DNA of 64,000 nucleotides. Source: Hoeflea sp. IMCC20628 (GTDB taxonomy: Bacteria > Pseudomonadota > Alphaproteobacteria > Rhizobiales > Rhizobiaceae). The notes under the pieces are model-generated. The model was not told where the DNA came from. It did no database searches and saw nothing but the letters and a program-made list of their open reading frames with translations. Made by a program: the position numbers and the translations under genes. The DNA lies in the NCBI RefSeq assembly GCF_001011155.1, contig NZ_CP011479.1:2994501-3058500 (forward strand), given 5' to 3'. Shown one piece after another: positions 37,350 to 46,862 of the stretch (its first letter is position 1; every line of letters begins with the position of its first letter).

Positions 37350-38182
37350 TATCGCAACGCTTGAGCAATGCCATTGTAGATGTAGCGCTCGTCGGCACCG
37401 TTGTCCTGCTACTGCTGTTCTTCTACGCCCCGATCATGACTTTGGTGGCCTTTTCGTTCACATCGAGCCGTGTCCTGACCTTCCCGATCGAGGGCTTTTC
37501 GCTGGAATGGTATGGCGAATTGATCCGCAAGCCGGATTTCTTCCCCGCCGTCATCAACTCGGCCACAGTTGCTGCCATTTCGACGGTCTTTGCATCCGTG
37601 CTTGGCACCGCCGGGGCAATCGCCTGGATCCGCTACCGGTTCCGTTTTCAGAACCTGTTTCGCGCCGTGACCTTCGCCCCGCTGTTGTTTCCGCAGCTTT
37701 TGCTCGGTGTCGTCATGTTGTTGTGGTTTTCCGTTCTCGGCAACTGGCTCGGATTTTCCAATGGTCTCGTTACTGTCATCATCGGCCATATTGTCTACAT
37801 CACACCTTTCGCGCTGGTGATTGTCGCCGTGCAAGTCTACGGCTTTGACGAAGCGCTGGAAGATGCTGCGCGTGATGCCGGCGCCAGCGGGTGGGAGGTT
37901 TTCCGCGAAGTGACATTTCCGCTGCTGTGGCCGGGAATATTTTCAGCGGCGATCTTCGCTTTCCTGCTGTCCTGGGGGAATTTCTACGTTTCCTATTCCC
38001 TTGCCGGTACGGTGCGCACGCTGCCAGTCTTTGTCTACAGCGGCATCGCCGTGGGTTCGTCTCCCATCTATCCGGCTCTGGCAACGCTGAATTTCATTCC
38101 GGCATTGCTGCTGGTCGGACTTGCCGAGTTCATGCGTCGCAGGGCGCTGAAGCGGCAAAGCATCACGCACACCCCCTCCTGA
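37346..38182 (+). CDS. PotC-type ABC permease
   Basis: 278 aa with six membrane helices and the EAA loop DAARDAGASGWEVFREVTF. Its ATG overlaps the stop of the first permease gene (ATGA), so the two are translated together and form the heterodimeric channel. Confidence 0.93.
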   Translation: MISQRLSNAIVDVALVGTVVLLLLFFYAPIMTLVAFSFTSSRVLTFPIEGFSLEWYGELIRKPDFFPAVINSATVAAISTVFASVLGTAGAIAWIRYRFRFQNLFRAVTFAPLLFPQLLLGVVMLLWFSVLGNWLGFSNGLVTVIIGHIVYITPFALVIVAVQVYGFDEALEDAARDAGASGWEVFREVTFPLLWPGIFSAAIFAFLLSWGNFYVSYSLAGTVRTLPVFVYSGIAVGSSPIYPALATLNFIPALLLVGLAEFMRRRALKRQSITHTPS

Positions 38183-38206
38183 CGTCACCCTGTAGAGGCA
38201 ATGATC

Positions 38207-39388
38207 ATGTCCTTTGATACCAAAGCTGTATCCAGCAATTGGAGCTTTCCAACCTCCGTACGTTTCGGCAGTGGCCGAATTTCGGAACTTGCTGCCGTGG
38301 TGCGCGAACTCGGTTCCCATCGTCCACTGGTGGTCACCGACAATGGATTGAAGGATCTGTATCCGGTGCAACGCACGCTGGAGGCGCTGCGATCGGGCGG
38401 TGTGGATGCCAAACTGTTCCATGGGGTCAAACCGAATCCGACTGGTTCCAACGTCACAGACGGAGTGGAAGCCTTTCGGGCCGGCGGACACGATCTCATC
38501 GTCGCTATCGGCGGCGGCAGTGCGCTTGATGCTGCCAAGGCCATTGCCCTGATGGCTGGCCAGACGATCGAGATGTGGGACCTGGAAGATATCGGGGAGA
38601 ACTGGAAACGCGCGAACACGTCGCATCTGGTTCTGGTCATTGCCATTCCCACAACAGCTGGAACCGGCTCGGAACTTGGTCGATCATCGGTCATCACCCA
38701 TGAGGCCGAAATGCGCAAGGTGATCGTGTTTCACCCCAGGATGATGCCGGATGTCGTCATCATGGACCCCGAACTGACGACCGGTCTGCCGGCCCCAATC
38801 ACCGCTGCGACCGGAATGGATGCGCTCTCCCACGCGCTGGAAGCCTATTGCGCGCCGAGTTTTCACCCCATGGCGGAAGGCGTCGCCCTCAACACCATGC
38901 GGATCATCAAGACCTGGTTGCCGGTGGCCACGCTGGAAGGCGGTAATCTTGAGGCGCGGAGCCAGATGCTGGTTGCGTCCGGGATGGGCTGCGTTGCCTT
39001 GCAGAAAGGCCTTGGCGCAATTCATGCGCTGGCCCATCCGCTCGGCGCTCTGCACGATGCCCCTCACGGACTTCTCAATGCCGTGCTGATGCCTTATGTG
39101 CTGGAATTCAACGCGCCGGCGATCACCCAGAAGCTGGAACTGCTCGGGCGTTTCCTCGATCTACCGAACCCCACGGCAGCAGGGGTGATCGAATGGATCC
39201 TCGACTTGCGCGAGACATTGAGTATTCCGAGCACCCTTGCAGGTATCGGACTTGTAGACATAGACATCGACAAGGTCGCGCGTATGGGCGTGGTCGATCC
39301 TTGCGCCGGTGGAAACCCCGTACCGCTCGATGAAGCGGGATTGAGGTCAATTCTCACTGCCGCGCAAAATTCACGATCACATCCCTGA
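38207..39388 (+). CDS. Iron-containing alcohol dehydrogenase
   Basis: 393 aa group III alcohol dehydrogenase. NAD site AIGGGSALDAAKAIALMAGQ near 103, PTTAGTGSELGRSSVIT, and metal ligands in DALSHALEAYCAPSFHP and IHALAHPLGALHDAPHG. It oxidises a primary alcohol to an aldehyde with NAD. The ATG at 38207 has AGAGG 8 nt upstream. As last gene of the GS-ABC operon it may oxidise the alcohol end of a gamma-glutamylated amino alcohol; that substrate is inferred from context. Confidence 0.93.
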   Translation: MSFDTKAVSSNWSFPTSVRFGSGRISELAAVVRELGSHRPLVVTDNGLKDLYPVQRTLEALRSGGVDAKLFHGVKPNPTGSNVTDGVEAFRAGGHDLIVAIGGGSALDAAKAIALMAGQTIEMWDLEDIGENWKRANTSHLVLVIAIPTTAGTGSELGRSSVITHEAEMRKVIVFHPRMMPDVVIMDPELTTGLPAPITAATGMDALSHALEAYCAPSFHPMAEGVALNTMRIIKTWLPVATLEGGNLEARSQMLVASGMGCVALQKGLGAIHALAHPLGALHDAPHGLLNAVLMPYVLEFNAPAITQKLELLGRFLDLPNPTAAGVIEWILDLRETLSIPSTLAGIGLVDIDIDKVARMGVVDPCAGGNPVPLDEAGLRSILTAAQNSRSHP

Positions 39389-39732
39389 CGCTCCGGAAAC
39401 AATTTCCATCGATATGTAAGGTGCGGCTACGCGTGGCCATTCAGTTTGTTTATTGTTGATTTCCACTGAGAACTGATGGCTTCCAAAATCACACATGACC
39501 GCCAAGGAGCGCATGGCCCAAACTGCGAACCCGACGGACATATGCCTGGTTTAGCGTCCTAAATTGGACCTCACCATCTATGGGAATACCGCCTGGCAGG
39601 AAGTCAGAACCGAACGCCCTGTTCATATCAGATGCTATCCCAGCCCGGGCTCAACGATTTCCGTCACTTTCTTTTTCTTGGTTCGAATTGAAGGTGGATG
39701 ATTGGCGTCATGTTCAATCCATTTTCGACATG
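39389..39732. other. Intergenic region, nothing coding seen
   Basis: About 340 bp between the convergent alcohol-dehydrogenase and giant secreted-protein genes. Short open frames have no ribosome sites. Composition becomes AT-richer toward the right. Confidence 0.4.
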
Positions 39733-39758
39733 GGTGAGCGGGCCATGGCCCGCTCACC
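39733..39758. terminator. 26-bp perfect palindrome, likely terminator of the giant gene
   Basis: ggtgagcgggcc, at, ggcccgctcacc: a 12-bp GC-rich stem 13 nt beyond the stop of the minus-strand giant gene. No T-tract follows on either strand, so termination would be imperfect or Rho-assisted. Confidence 0.5.
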
Positions 39759-39770
39759 GTCGTTGGACAG

Positions 39771-42700
39771 CTACTTCACGCATATGCCGTTGAGCATGAT
39801 ACGGCAGCGTTTCGTATCTGCAGCGGCACCGCCAACGTGATCATCCCGATCCGGCTTCTGTGGGCGTCCGATCGAGACCGAGACACAGCCTGCGCCTGGC
39901 ACGCGCAATGATCCAGGCGGGCAGGATTTAGGCTTCGGAGCCACTTGGTCAGGTTTGGGCTTCGGAGCCGCCTGATCAGGTTTGGGCTTTGAAACCCTCA
40001 CCTTCACGCAGCCCTTTTTACCGTTCAGCTTGTAGCCCTTCACACACCCGCACTGGGTTGGGCTTACTTTGGCAGAATGGCTGAATTTGCATTTGCAGCT
40101 CTCGCCATTTCCGACCGTTGTGCGCGCATCGCATTTGAGAGCTGGTGCAGGCATCTTCGGCAATTGCACACTCGCACAAGAAGCAGCACCTTGTGTTTGC
40201 GCACTCAAACCAAGTGCTTCAAACACCTCGCCCAGCGACTCGGACGGCGGCAGGTCCAGTTGTTCTCTCAACTTCGCAAGACCACGGCGGGTTTTGGGAC
40301 CAATCTCGCCATCGACCTTGCCCACATCAATGCCACGCTTGTTCATAATGTCCTGTGCAAAAGCAAGCTGCTGGCCTTCACCATCGCCCAGTCCGAGGAT
40401 GGCGCAGTTGTCAAACGTGCCGCCATTGCGAATGCCACGCACGATCACCGTGGATACAATCGTAGATGATTGACCCGGCGCAAGACGCAGATTGTCATTC
40501 AGCCCGACGATACCTTTCGGTGCAGGCGTCAGATCCCAATCTTCGCCGAGCAGTTTGCCGGGGCGGATGCCACCCTTGCCAAACTCGTCGGTCATCACGA
40601 TTGGTCCAGAAAACGTCTGCTCGCCGGTGTTGGCAATCTCGATGTCGAACGGGCATTCATAGATCTGGCCATCGCGATCAACACGGCACGCGCCGGATGT
40701 TGTTTTTTCGAGGACAAGCTCTGGTTTTGGCGATGGCTCGGGCGGGAGGTCAACCACCAGGCTCTTGTTGCTGGTAACCTCGAACGTCGTGCAATCGCCC
40801 CAGCTTCCATATATTCCACGCGCCGTTGCCGTGGGGCTTACTGCCGACCCAAAACCTGTTGGGGTGGGCGATTTTCCATCGGAAACAAAGCAGTTTTCGT
40901 ATGAGGTCCCGGGAGGCGGCGCGGTCATGGAGACCGTAAACGTCGCGGTTGCGTTCGCCGCAAGAACCAGATTGTCAGTGCAGGTGCGGCCCTCAGCTGT
41001 CGTCGCCCACTGGGATGGGTAGGCACACACCGCCGGCGATACATCATTGGTGATGGATGTAACGGTCGGTGCAATCACATCGCCGCCGGAAGTCGATAAT
41101 TGATCACCAAAGAACACAGGGCCATCGTAACCCAATGCCGGGCAGCTCTGTCTGACTTTGATCTCAAACTCGCAATCGGAGCCTTGTACGCACGCTTCCC
41201 CAAAGGTCGGATATTTATCCACCAGCAAGGAATTAACGCTACATTCTGGCGATATATAATCTTGCAGGTAAGCACAGTATTTCGCGCTGGACTCATCTCC
41301 TTCTGCAGCCGGGCCCGCCGCTGGATCCATGTTATTGGGCGTTGATTGGAGAGTTCCGTCTACTGCGGTGACTTGCGCGTAATTGGTACCATAGCGCTCA
41401 GTTGTACATACATCCTCGGTTGGTTTTGCAATATCAACCCTGAAAATCGCGTTTTCGGTTGCTCCCGCTGCAAGCGATGGGATTGTCCAACTGAAATTCT
41501 GCCCGGTAAACGTGGCTGTCCCGACATTTACCACGGCATTGCCGGGATTGGTCAGATCTGCAGGGATCAGATCTTCCACAACAACAGATGTCATTGGACT
41601 GGAAGTCGGATTTTGAATCTTCAACATGACCGCGATACGCTTTGTCGCCGGATCGCTGCTGGAAAACGCAACGGTCCTTGTGTCAACGCCACCAATGTAC
41701 TTGTTCAAGTAAATGTTCGGACACATATCCCCAATGCTCTGTGCCAAATCTGACTGAAGATTGGAGAAACTTGACCCTTGGGTGTTTCCACCAAGCAGTG
41801 CATCCAGATAAGTGGATACGACCATGCCATTGGCATCTGAAGCTCCGACGCCAATGATTTTCACACCTTTGGCGTAAATACTGTTCACCACCGGAATTGC
41901 TTCATTGGTTGCGCTGAGCCACGAGGCAGCATTGTCCGGCAAGTTCACATTGTTGCCACTGCCATCCACATAGGCCGTTGGACGACCATCCGTGATGAAA
42001 TACATGATCGTATCACGGCCGCCATTGGGCAGGATTGAATCCGCAGCAATGAGCGCTGCTTCCCAATTTGTTCCGCCACCGGCTGACATCCAATAGGAGT
42101 TGGCGATTGCGTCAAGGCTGGCGGTGCTCATCGCCGTGGGCACTGTGGCACCAGAATCAAACTCGATCAAAGAGGCTTGCGATCCATTCCCGACCGCGAT
42201 TTTGGCCATGTTTCTAACCGCCACCGACACTTTGCTGGCGCGTTGTGGGCTGTAATTACCGTTGGCGTCCTCATTGAGTGAACCAGATTTATCAACGACG
42301 AAGATGAAGTCTGTCTCACAGGTTCCTGCGACTTCCGGTGCGGGATTGGGTTCATCAAATTCACCGCCGATCAAGACGCAATCTGACTGTGGCTCCATGG
42401 TCGAGTGGGATCCCGAGGCACAATTCATCAAGCCTTCCTGATCTGAAGCAGGCATATCAACTGTGAACGTTGCTGTATTTGGCGGGCTGTAGCCCGAAAT
42501 CGTGTTGTGCGTAATTGTGCAGGACATGCTGGCATCGTCGCACGCCGTGCCATCTGGCCCAACGATGCTCATACCGCTCGTGTCGTCGATATTGAGGGTG
42601 TCGTTGATGGTCAAAGCACCGCTAAACGGAACACCGTTTGTGGTAACGACGATCGTGCATTGCAGGCCAGTGGCGCTGTCGCCACAGGTTTTTTCAACCG

Positions 42701-44435
42701 TATAGGCCGGGATGTCCGTTGCAACTTCGTCAGTCGGATCATCGTTTTCCGGCTTATCAACTGTCACGCAGCTTTGGTTGTTGAACGCATGCGCATCATG
42801 CAGGTTTGCTGTTTCTTCGGCACCGACAACCGCACAGTTTTCAAAGGCACCAAATGGTCCATCTCCGGTTGCTGTGGCCGCAATGCTGATCGGCGGCAGA
42901 ACTTGCCCAGAACCAACCGGTCCTGCGCCCGTGTAAGTGCAATCGACTGAGTCACCGGCGTTGGCGGGCAGACTGTCGCAGGTCCAGTCCGTACCAGTGG
43001 CCGTGTCGAAGACCATGCCATCGGGCACAATATCGCTGACCTGGATTGAACCGGCATCGTCAACCTCGTCCCCGAGATTGGAGACCGTGATTTCAAAGGA
43101 ATAGTAAGGTGCCTCCGGCGCCGGACTTGTGGCACCGGTTTTCGCAACCGCAAGGTCATAGCCATTGTGGTCGCATTCGATGTCTTCAGGAATGGTGATT
43201 TCGATTTCGCCATTGCAGCAGATGCTCATGCCGGTTTCAGACGACAGATCAAAAGTGGAACCGGAAACCATCAGCTTGATTGTATCGCCAGGATTTGCAC
43301 CGACGAGCGTGAACTGCGCCTGGCCGTTTCTAACCGGAACAACATGTGTCGACGATGAAAGTGTGACGCCAGTCGTCAGCGATTCCACTTCGACATAGGC
43401 GGGCAATTCGCCGCCTGCCCCGAGCGGATCAATCGTCACGACAAAAGTGCCGGGTTCGCTGCCGCAGGCAATGGTCGGATCACCCGAGAAACAAGATGCC
43501 TGTGTCGGCGGCGGTGGAGGCGCTTCGCAGTTTTCTCCCTGCGCTTCACCCAGATCAACCATCTTGCTGACACTGGTTTCACCGGCACCAGAAGCTGACG
43601 CGCTGCCCATGACCGCTGTGTTGGTCACAGGACCGCAGGTGGTCACTTCGGCCTGGTAGCATATTTCCGGATTCTTATCAGCAGCATACCCAATCTTGAT
43701 ATCGATGGATTCAGCTGATCCTGCCGCAGGGGTGAAGGCGATTGTAAGTGTCTCCGACCCAGTGCCGATAGCGGCAGGCATCGGGTAGTCTGTCGAATTA
43801 CTGGTAATGGCAAGCGTTACAGGAGAGCCATTTCCTTTTGTAAACGTCAGCGTCCCAGCTGCGCCGCCTGTCACAATGCTTACTCGGTCCCAAGCAAACT
43901 TTTCGGGATCAGGAGCGCCATTGCAAAAAAGCGTATCAATTGGCGGCGTGCTAAAGATCTTGCTATCGCCATCGACCGGCGCAGTGCCGTCGCCAGCGAC
44001 GGGAACCGGTGCAGCCAAACCGGAAACGGTTAAACTGACATAATTTCTCGGCCCTATCTGCGGATTGACGTATGTTTCCATATTGCCCGAAGAATAAGGC
44101 GTTGCACCCCAGGTCCAGCCGGGGGCCGCCGTGGTTGGGGCCACATAGGTCTGGCTAGGCGACAGCGTATCGACAATCTTCACCGGCCCGGAAAAATCGA
44201 CGCCGTCGCCAGTGTAGCTCAACACATACTTGACGGTATCGCCCACACTGGCGGGCCCGCTCCATGGCGTGCCGTCCAGTTTGTAAGCGGTCTTTTCGAA
44301 GCTCCAGGGATTTGCGGATTCAGTATCCTGCGCACTCAGACTTGTCGGCGCCAACCCCGCCAACGCACACACGGCGCCAATGGCAAATATTCTTGCAGAC
44401 CGGAAGAACGACGATTTTTCAAAGAAATTTCTCAT
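39771..44435 (-). CDS. Giant secreted protein with DUF11-like repeats, VWA domain and PG-binding-like segment
   Basis: 1554 aa. A signal peptide (ARIFAIGAVCALAGLAPTSL, cleavage near ALSAQ-type site SLSAQ) leads to a chain of beta-sandwich DUF11-like domains, recognisable from openings such as YDLAVAKTGATSPAPE, YTVEKTCGDS and LVLEKTTSGA. In the middle (~705-900) is a von Willebrand A domain with MIDAS motif DKSGS in FIFVVDKSGSLNED. Near 1355-1395 is a peptidoglycan-binding-1-like segment (NKRGIDVGKVDGEIGPKTRR). A Cys-rich stretch, a Lys/Pro repeat (KPKPDQAAPKPKPDQ) and a Cys-containing C-terminus follow. The ATG at 44435 has AGGAG 7 nt upstream, 2 nt after the stop of the preceding gene. Probably a cell-surface adhesin or matrix protein; I recognise no named orthologue. 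Confidence 0.85.
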   Translation of the reverse strand: MRNFFEKSSFFRSARIFAIGAVCALAGLAPTSLSAQDTESANPWSFEKTAYKLDGTPWSGPASVGDTVKYVLSYTGDGVDFSGPVKIVDTLSPSQTYVAPTTAAPGWTWGATPYSSGNMETYVNPQIGPRNYVSLTVSGLAAPVPVAGDGTAPVDGDSKIFSTPPIDTLFCNGAPDPEKFAWDRVSIVTGGAAGTLTFTKGNGSPVTLAITSNSTDYPMPAAIGTGSETLTIAFTPAAGSAESIDIKIGYAADKNPEICYQAEVTTCGPVTNTAVMGSASASGAGETSVSKMVDLGEAQGENCEAPPPPPTQASCFSGDPTIACGSEPGTFVVTIDPLGAGGELPAYVEVESLTTGVTLSSSTHVVPVRNGQAQFTLVGANPGDTIKLMVSGSTFDLSSETGMSICCNGEIEITIPEDIECDHNGYDLAVAKTGATSPAPEAPYYSFEITVSNLGDEVDDAGSIQVSDIVPDGMVFDTATGTDWTCDSLPANAGDSVDCTYTGAGPVGSGQVLPPISIAATATGDGPFGAFENCAVVGAEETANLHDAHAFNNQSCVTVDKPENDDPTDEVATDIPAYTVEKTCGDSATGLQCTIVVTTNGVPFSGALTINDTLNIDDTSGMSIVGPDGTACDDASMSCTITHNTISGYSPPNTATFTVDMPASDQEGLMNCASGSHSTMEPQSDCVLIGGEFDEPNPAPEVAGTCETDFIFVVDKSGSLNEDANGNYSPQRASKVSVAVRNMAKIAVGNGSQASLIEFDSGATVPTAMSTASLDAIANSYWMSAGGGTNWEAALIAADSILPNGGRDTIMYFITDGRPTAYVDGSGNNVNLPDNAASWLSATNEAIPVVNSIYAKGVKIIGVGASDANGMVVSTYLDALLGGNTQGSSFSNLQSDLAQSIGDMCPNIYLNKYIGGVDTRTVAFSSSDPATKRIAVMLKIQNPTSSPMTSVVVEDLIPADLTNPGNAVVNVGTATFTGQNFSWTIPSLAAGATENAIFRVDIAKPTEDVCTTERYGTNYAQVTAVDGTLQSTPNNMDPAAGPAAEGDESSAKYCAYLQDYISPECSVNSLLVDKYPTFGEACVQGSDCEFEIKVRQSCPALGYDGPVFFGDQLSTSGGDVIAPTVTSITNDVSPAVCAYPSQWATTAEGRTCTDNLVLAANATATFTVSMTAPPPGTSYENCFVSDGKSPTPTGFGSAVSPTATARGIYGSWGDCTTFEVTSNKSLVVDLPPEPSPKPELVLEKTTSGACRVDRDGQIYECPFDIEIANTGEQTFSGPIVMTDEFGKGGIRPGKLLGEDWDLTPAPKGIVGLNDNLRLAPGQSSTIVSTVIVRGIRNGGTFDNCAILGLGDGEGQQLAFAQDIMNKRGIDVGKVDGEIGPKTRRGLAKLREQLDLPPSESLGEVFEALGLSAQTQGAASCASVQLPKMPAPALKCDARTTVGNGESCKCKFSHSAKVSPTQCGCVKGYKLNGKKGCVKVRVSKPKPDQAAPKPKPDQVAPKPKSCPPGSLRVPGAGCVSVSIGRPQKPDRDDHVGGAAADTKRCRIMLNGICVK

Positions 44436-44437
44436 GG

Positions 44438-46480
44438 TCATTCTCCTGCCTTTTCACATGCTTCAGCTGGAACACTGGCAGCAATTGTTGCCTTGCAGCA
44501 GGCGAATGGGCCGCCCTTCTGGGATGCGGCCTCGTCAAAAATACAAACATCAGTGCTGATCAGCTGACCGGAAACGCCGCCCGACAAAGTCAGACGGATA
44601 CCGGGGACGGAATAGCTCATCAAAGGCCCGCCCACGACACTCACGCCGGGTGAGCTGGCAACAATTTTCACCTTGTCAGCAAGGCCCGCATCGGTCCGCA
44701 AAATCCCGTCATAGATCCAGGTGCCGGTTTTCACGTCGCAGAAGAATTGCCCGGTCATCGCCGCGCATTGCGGAGCGCTTGGCAGAGGTTGTGGCGGTGG
44801 CAGAGTGTCGTCACCTGTACCACCGTCAGTGTACGGCAAGTCACTCACATAATACGGGCCTTCGGGCCAGCCACCGGTAGCGCCACCTGCAACAGCGTCG
44901 CCATCACAACCCGTGCGAAGAATTTCAACATCGCCAATCCACCCGGTCGTGTTTATGTCGCTGTAGGGCGTCGGTCTTTCGTCTTCATCGACGAGATCAG
45001 TGTTGAACTGATCATTGTCGAACATGTAACTCACCCAAGGAGGGGAGTTGTTGAACTTTTCGTATTGCTTGACTGGCCGGATCGGCATGCCCTGAAGGCC
45101 GTCGATAACCAGGGCCCCCCCCAGGAGCAGAGTGTCTTCCAGTTCGTTGTTGTCACGCAGGTTTTCGCCCGTGGTCCAAAGCGACGCCTCGCATGACCCC
45201 GTATCGAGATAGCCCTGCTTATCGTAGCCATAATTGAGCGCCACGCCGCCATTGGTCGAGCGTTCCTGGCCGTTGAAGCCAACAGAATATTCTTCCGGTT
45301 CGGCTATCCATCTGCTTGGTGTATCGGGATCATCCTCCGGCTTCTCCAGCCAGTAGCGCAACAGCCGTGACTTTCCATGATCTGCAAAATTGGCATAGTC
45401 ATAGGTCGACGTGACGTCGCCGCGCTGCGCCAGGACCATCGCGCCCGAACGGGTGAACAGCATATCTGTGACCGGCAGTTTTTTCGGTTTTTTGGGAACA
45501 TCGAGTTCCCACTGTGCGCTGTCGAGAAACTCGCCGGTTTCCTCGTCAAAACCAACGGACCAAATCTGGCTTTCGCCTACAACGGAATAATAGAGGCGGC
45601 CTTTGTTGAACGCCAATGCGTAAATACGGCGATCTTCATCGGCAAAGCCCCATGTCTCGGAATCTTCCGGATCAAAATCTGCACTGTCAAAATCCGGCGC
45701 ATTTGACGGGTCGAACGGCAATGGTGATTTTTCAATTGAGGCGCGGCCGGTGACGCCGTGATCAAAGGTCTCGATCTCCACGCCGTCCATGTCCAGACGG
45801 TGAATCAGACCGGTGGATAAATCCGTGACAAACAACTGCCCGAACTGAGGCACATAGGTGATGTTGCCAAGCCCGACGCCGGAATTGTTTTCACCATTGT
45901 GCAAGATGTTTGCAAAAAGCGTTACCTTGCCGGACTTTCCATCAACCTTCCAGATCGAGCCGGGACCACCTTGGCTCGGCGTCGTGTCGGTCTCGTCGGC
46001 CTTGCCCCACATGCCCTCCATCCAGTCGGCACCAGGCACGCCAATTGTGGTGCGCTCGGGTCTTCCATCGTTGTCAGCATCTGGCAAAACGCGGTACAGG
46101 CCATAGGCGGATGAGGCGGCCAAATAGACATTCGGGAACTTCGCATCGTCTATCGCAACGCCAAAGACCTGGCCTACGTCGCGCGCCTTGATATCGAAAT
46201 AGGCTTCGGCAAACCAGGTTCGTGCATCCCAAATATAGCCTGGCGCCGCCAACCCGTTAACTCTTGCTGATGCGCTTTCCAAATCAATGAACGTTTCGTC
46301 CAAGGTTTGGAGCGCAGTGAGCGGCGGGTCTTGTTGCTCCGGCTCAACAACTCCTGAAAATCCGGTAACGACTGCATCACCCGGTATCAACAAACCTGTT
46401 TCTTGCGCCTGCGCACCCGTTGGCGAAGCAGTCCATACCAGGACAAATGTACTTAAAGCGACAAAGATGCGATCCAACAT
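44438..46480 (-). CDS. Large secreted propeller-like protein, partner of the giant protein
   Basis: 680 aa with a signal peptide (MLDRIFVALSTFVLVW, cleavage after AQA). The first ~450 residues read like a beta-propeller of sugar/lactonase-type blades (GVAIDDAKFPNVYLAASSAY, GSIWKVDGKSGKVTLFAN, YVPQFGQLFVTDLSTGLIH, YALAFNKGRLYYSVVG). They contain Asp-rich possible calcium loops (DADNDGRPE, DEDERPTPYSD). The C-terminal ~150 residues form a separate Cys-containing domain (QFFCDVKTGTWIYDGILRT). It is first in a two-gene minus-strand operon with the giant VWA protein; stop and next start are 2 nt apart. No enzyme motif is certain. Likely extracellular. Confidence 0.8.
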   Translation of the reverse strand: MLDRIFVALSTFVLVWTASPTGAQAQETGLLIPGDAVVTGFSGVVEPEQQDPPLTALQTLDETFIDLESASARVNGLAAPGYIWDARTWFAEAYFDIKARDVGQVFGVAIDDAKFPNVYLAASSAYGLYRVLPDADNDGRPERTTIGVPGADWMEGMWGKADETDTTPSQGGPGSIWKVDGKSGKVTLFANILHNGENNSGVGLGNITYVPQFGQLFVTDLSTGLIHRLDMDGVEIETFDHGVTGRASIEKSPLPFDPSNAPDFDSADFDPEDSETWGFADEDRRIYALAFNKGRLYYSVVGESQIWSVGFDEETGEFLDSAQWELDVPKKPKKLPVTDMLFTRSGAMVLAQRGDVTSTYDYANFADHGKSRLLRYWLEKPEDDPDTPSRWIAEPEEYSVGFNGQERSTNGGVALNYGYDKQGYLDTGSCEASLWTTGENLRDNNELEDTLLLGGALVIDGLQGMPIRPVKQYEKFNNSPPWVSYMFDNDQFNTDLVDEDERPTPYSDINTTGWIGDVEILRTGCDGDAVAGGATGGWPEGPYYVSDLPYTDGGTGDDTLPPPQPLPSAPQCAAMTGQFFCDVKTGTWIYDGILRTDAGLADKVKIVASSPGVSVVGGPLMSYSVPGIRLTLSGGVSGQLISTDVCIFDEAASQKGGPFACCKATIAASVPAEACEKAGE

Positions 46481-46600
46481 GATGTATGCGCCAATCCAAA
46501 ATCAATAAGCAGCTGCCGCACAATTGGGTGCAACCACCCGCTCAGCATTGGAAAATTCGAAATGCGGGCTCGGGATCAGGTTATTTCGCAAACTTTCTGA

Positions 46601-46617
46601 ACTGAATGACCATATGG
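46601..46617 (+). promoter_or_regulatory. 17-bp element, copy 1
   Basis: actgaatgaccatatgg, matching copy 2 at 46795 in 16 of 17 positions. It contains the palindrome accatatggt (46609-46618) and is about 120 bp upstream of the secreted-protein operon start. Confidence 0.5.
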
Positions 46618-46794
46618 TAGTCACCGGATATTATTTTCAGGCTTTCTCACACGCACCTTCTGATTGCTTTCCAACCCGACATGGAAATCGCGGATACGAG
46701 TATCTGAGGCCCTAGACTTTCCCCAAAGACGCGCAGGACGGATTGCATTTTTGATATTTGTTCATGTTGCATTCAATTTCAATTAGTTACTCAT

Positions 46795-46811
46795 ACTGAA
46801 TGACGATATGG
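46795..46811 (+). promoter_or_regulatory. 17-bp element, copy 2
   Basis: actgaatgacgatatgg, one mismatch to copy 1, placed about 50 bp upstream of the LuxR-type ATG. Duplicate elements facing two divergent genes suggest a shared regulator site. Confidence 0.5.
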
Positions 46812-46823
46812 AATGTTTGGTAC

Positions 46824-46845
46824 GGTTCGTGAATTTTATCGAACC
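46824..46845. promoter_or_regulatory. Inverted repeat upstream of the LuxR-type gene
   Basis: ggttcg at 46824-46829 and cgaacc at 46840-46845, 10-nt spacer, in the probable leader of the regulator gene. Candidate operator or leader hairpin. Confidence 0.35.
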
Positions 46846-46862
46846 AATTGCTTGGGGCGCTT

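Larger units (their letters stand above)
46481..46862. other. AT-rich divergent regulatory region
   Basis: About 380 bp between the secreted-protein operon and the LuxR-type gene. It holds a duplicated 17-bp element and an inverted repeat, listed separately. No coding frame with a ribosome site was found. Confidence 0.6.
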
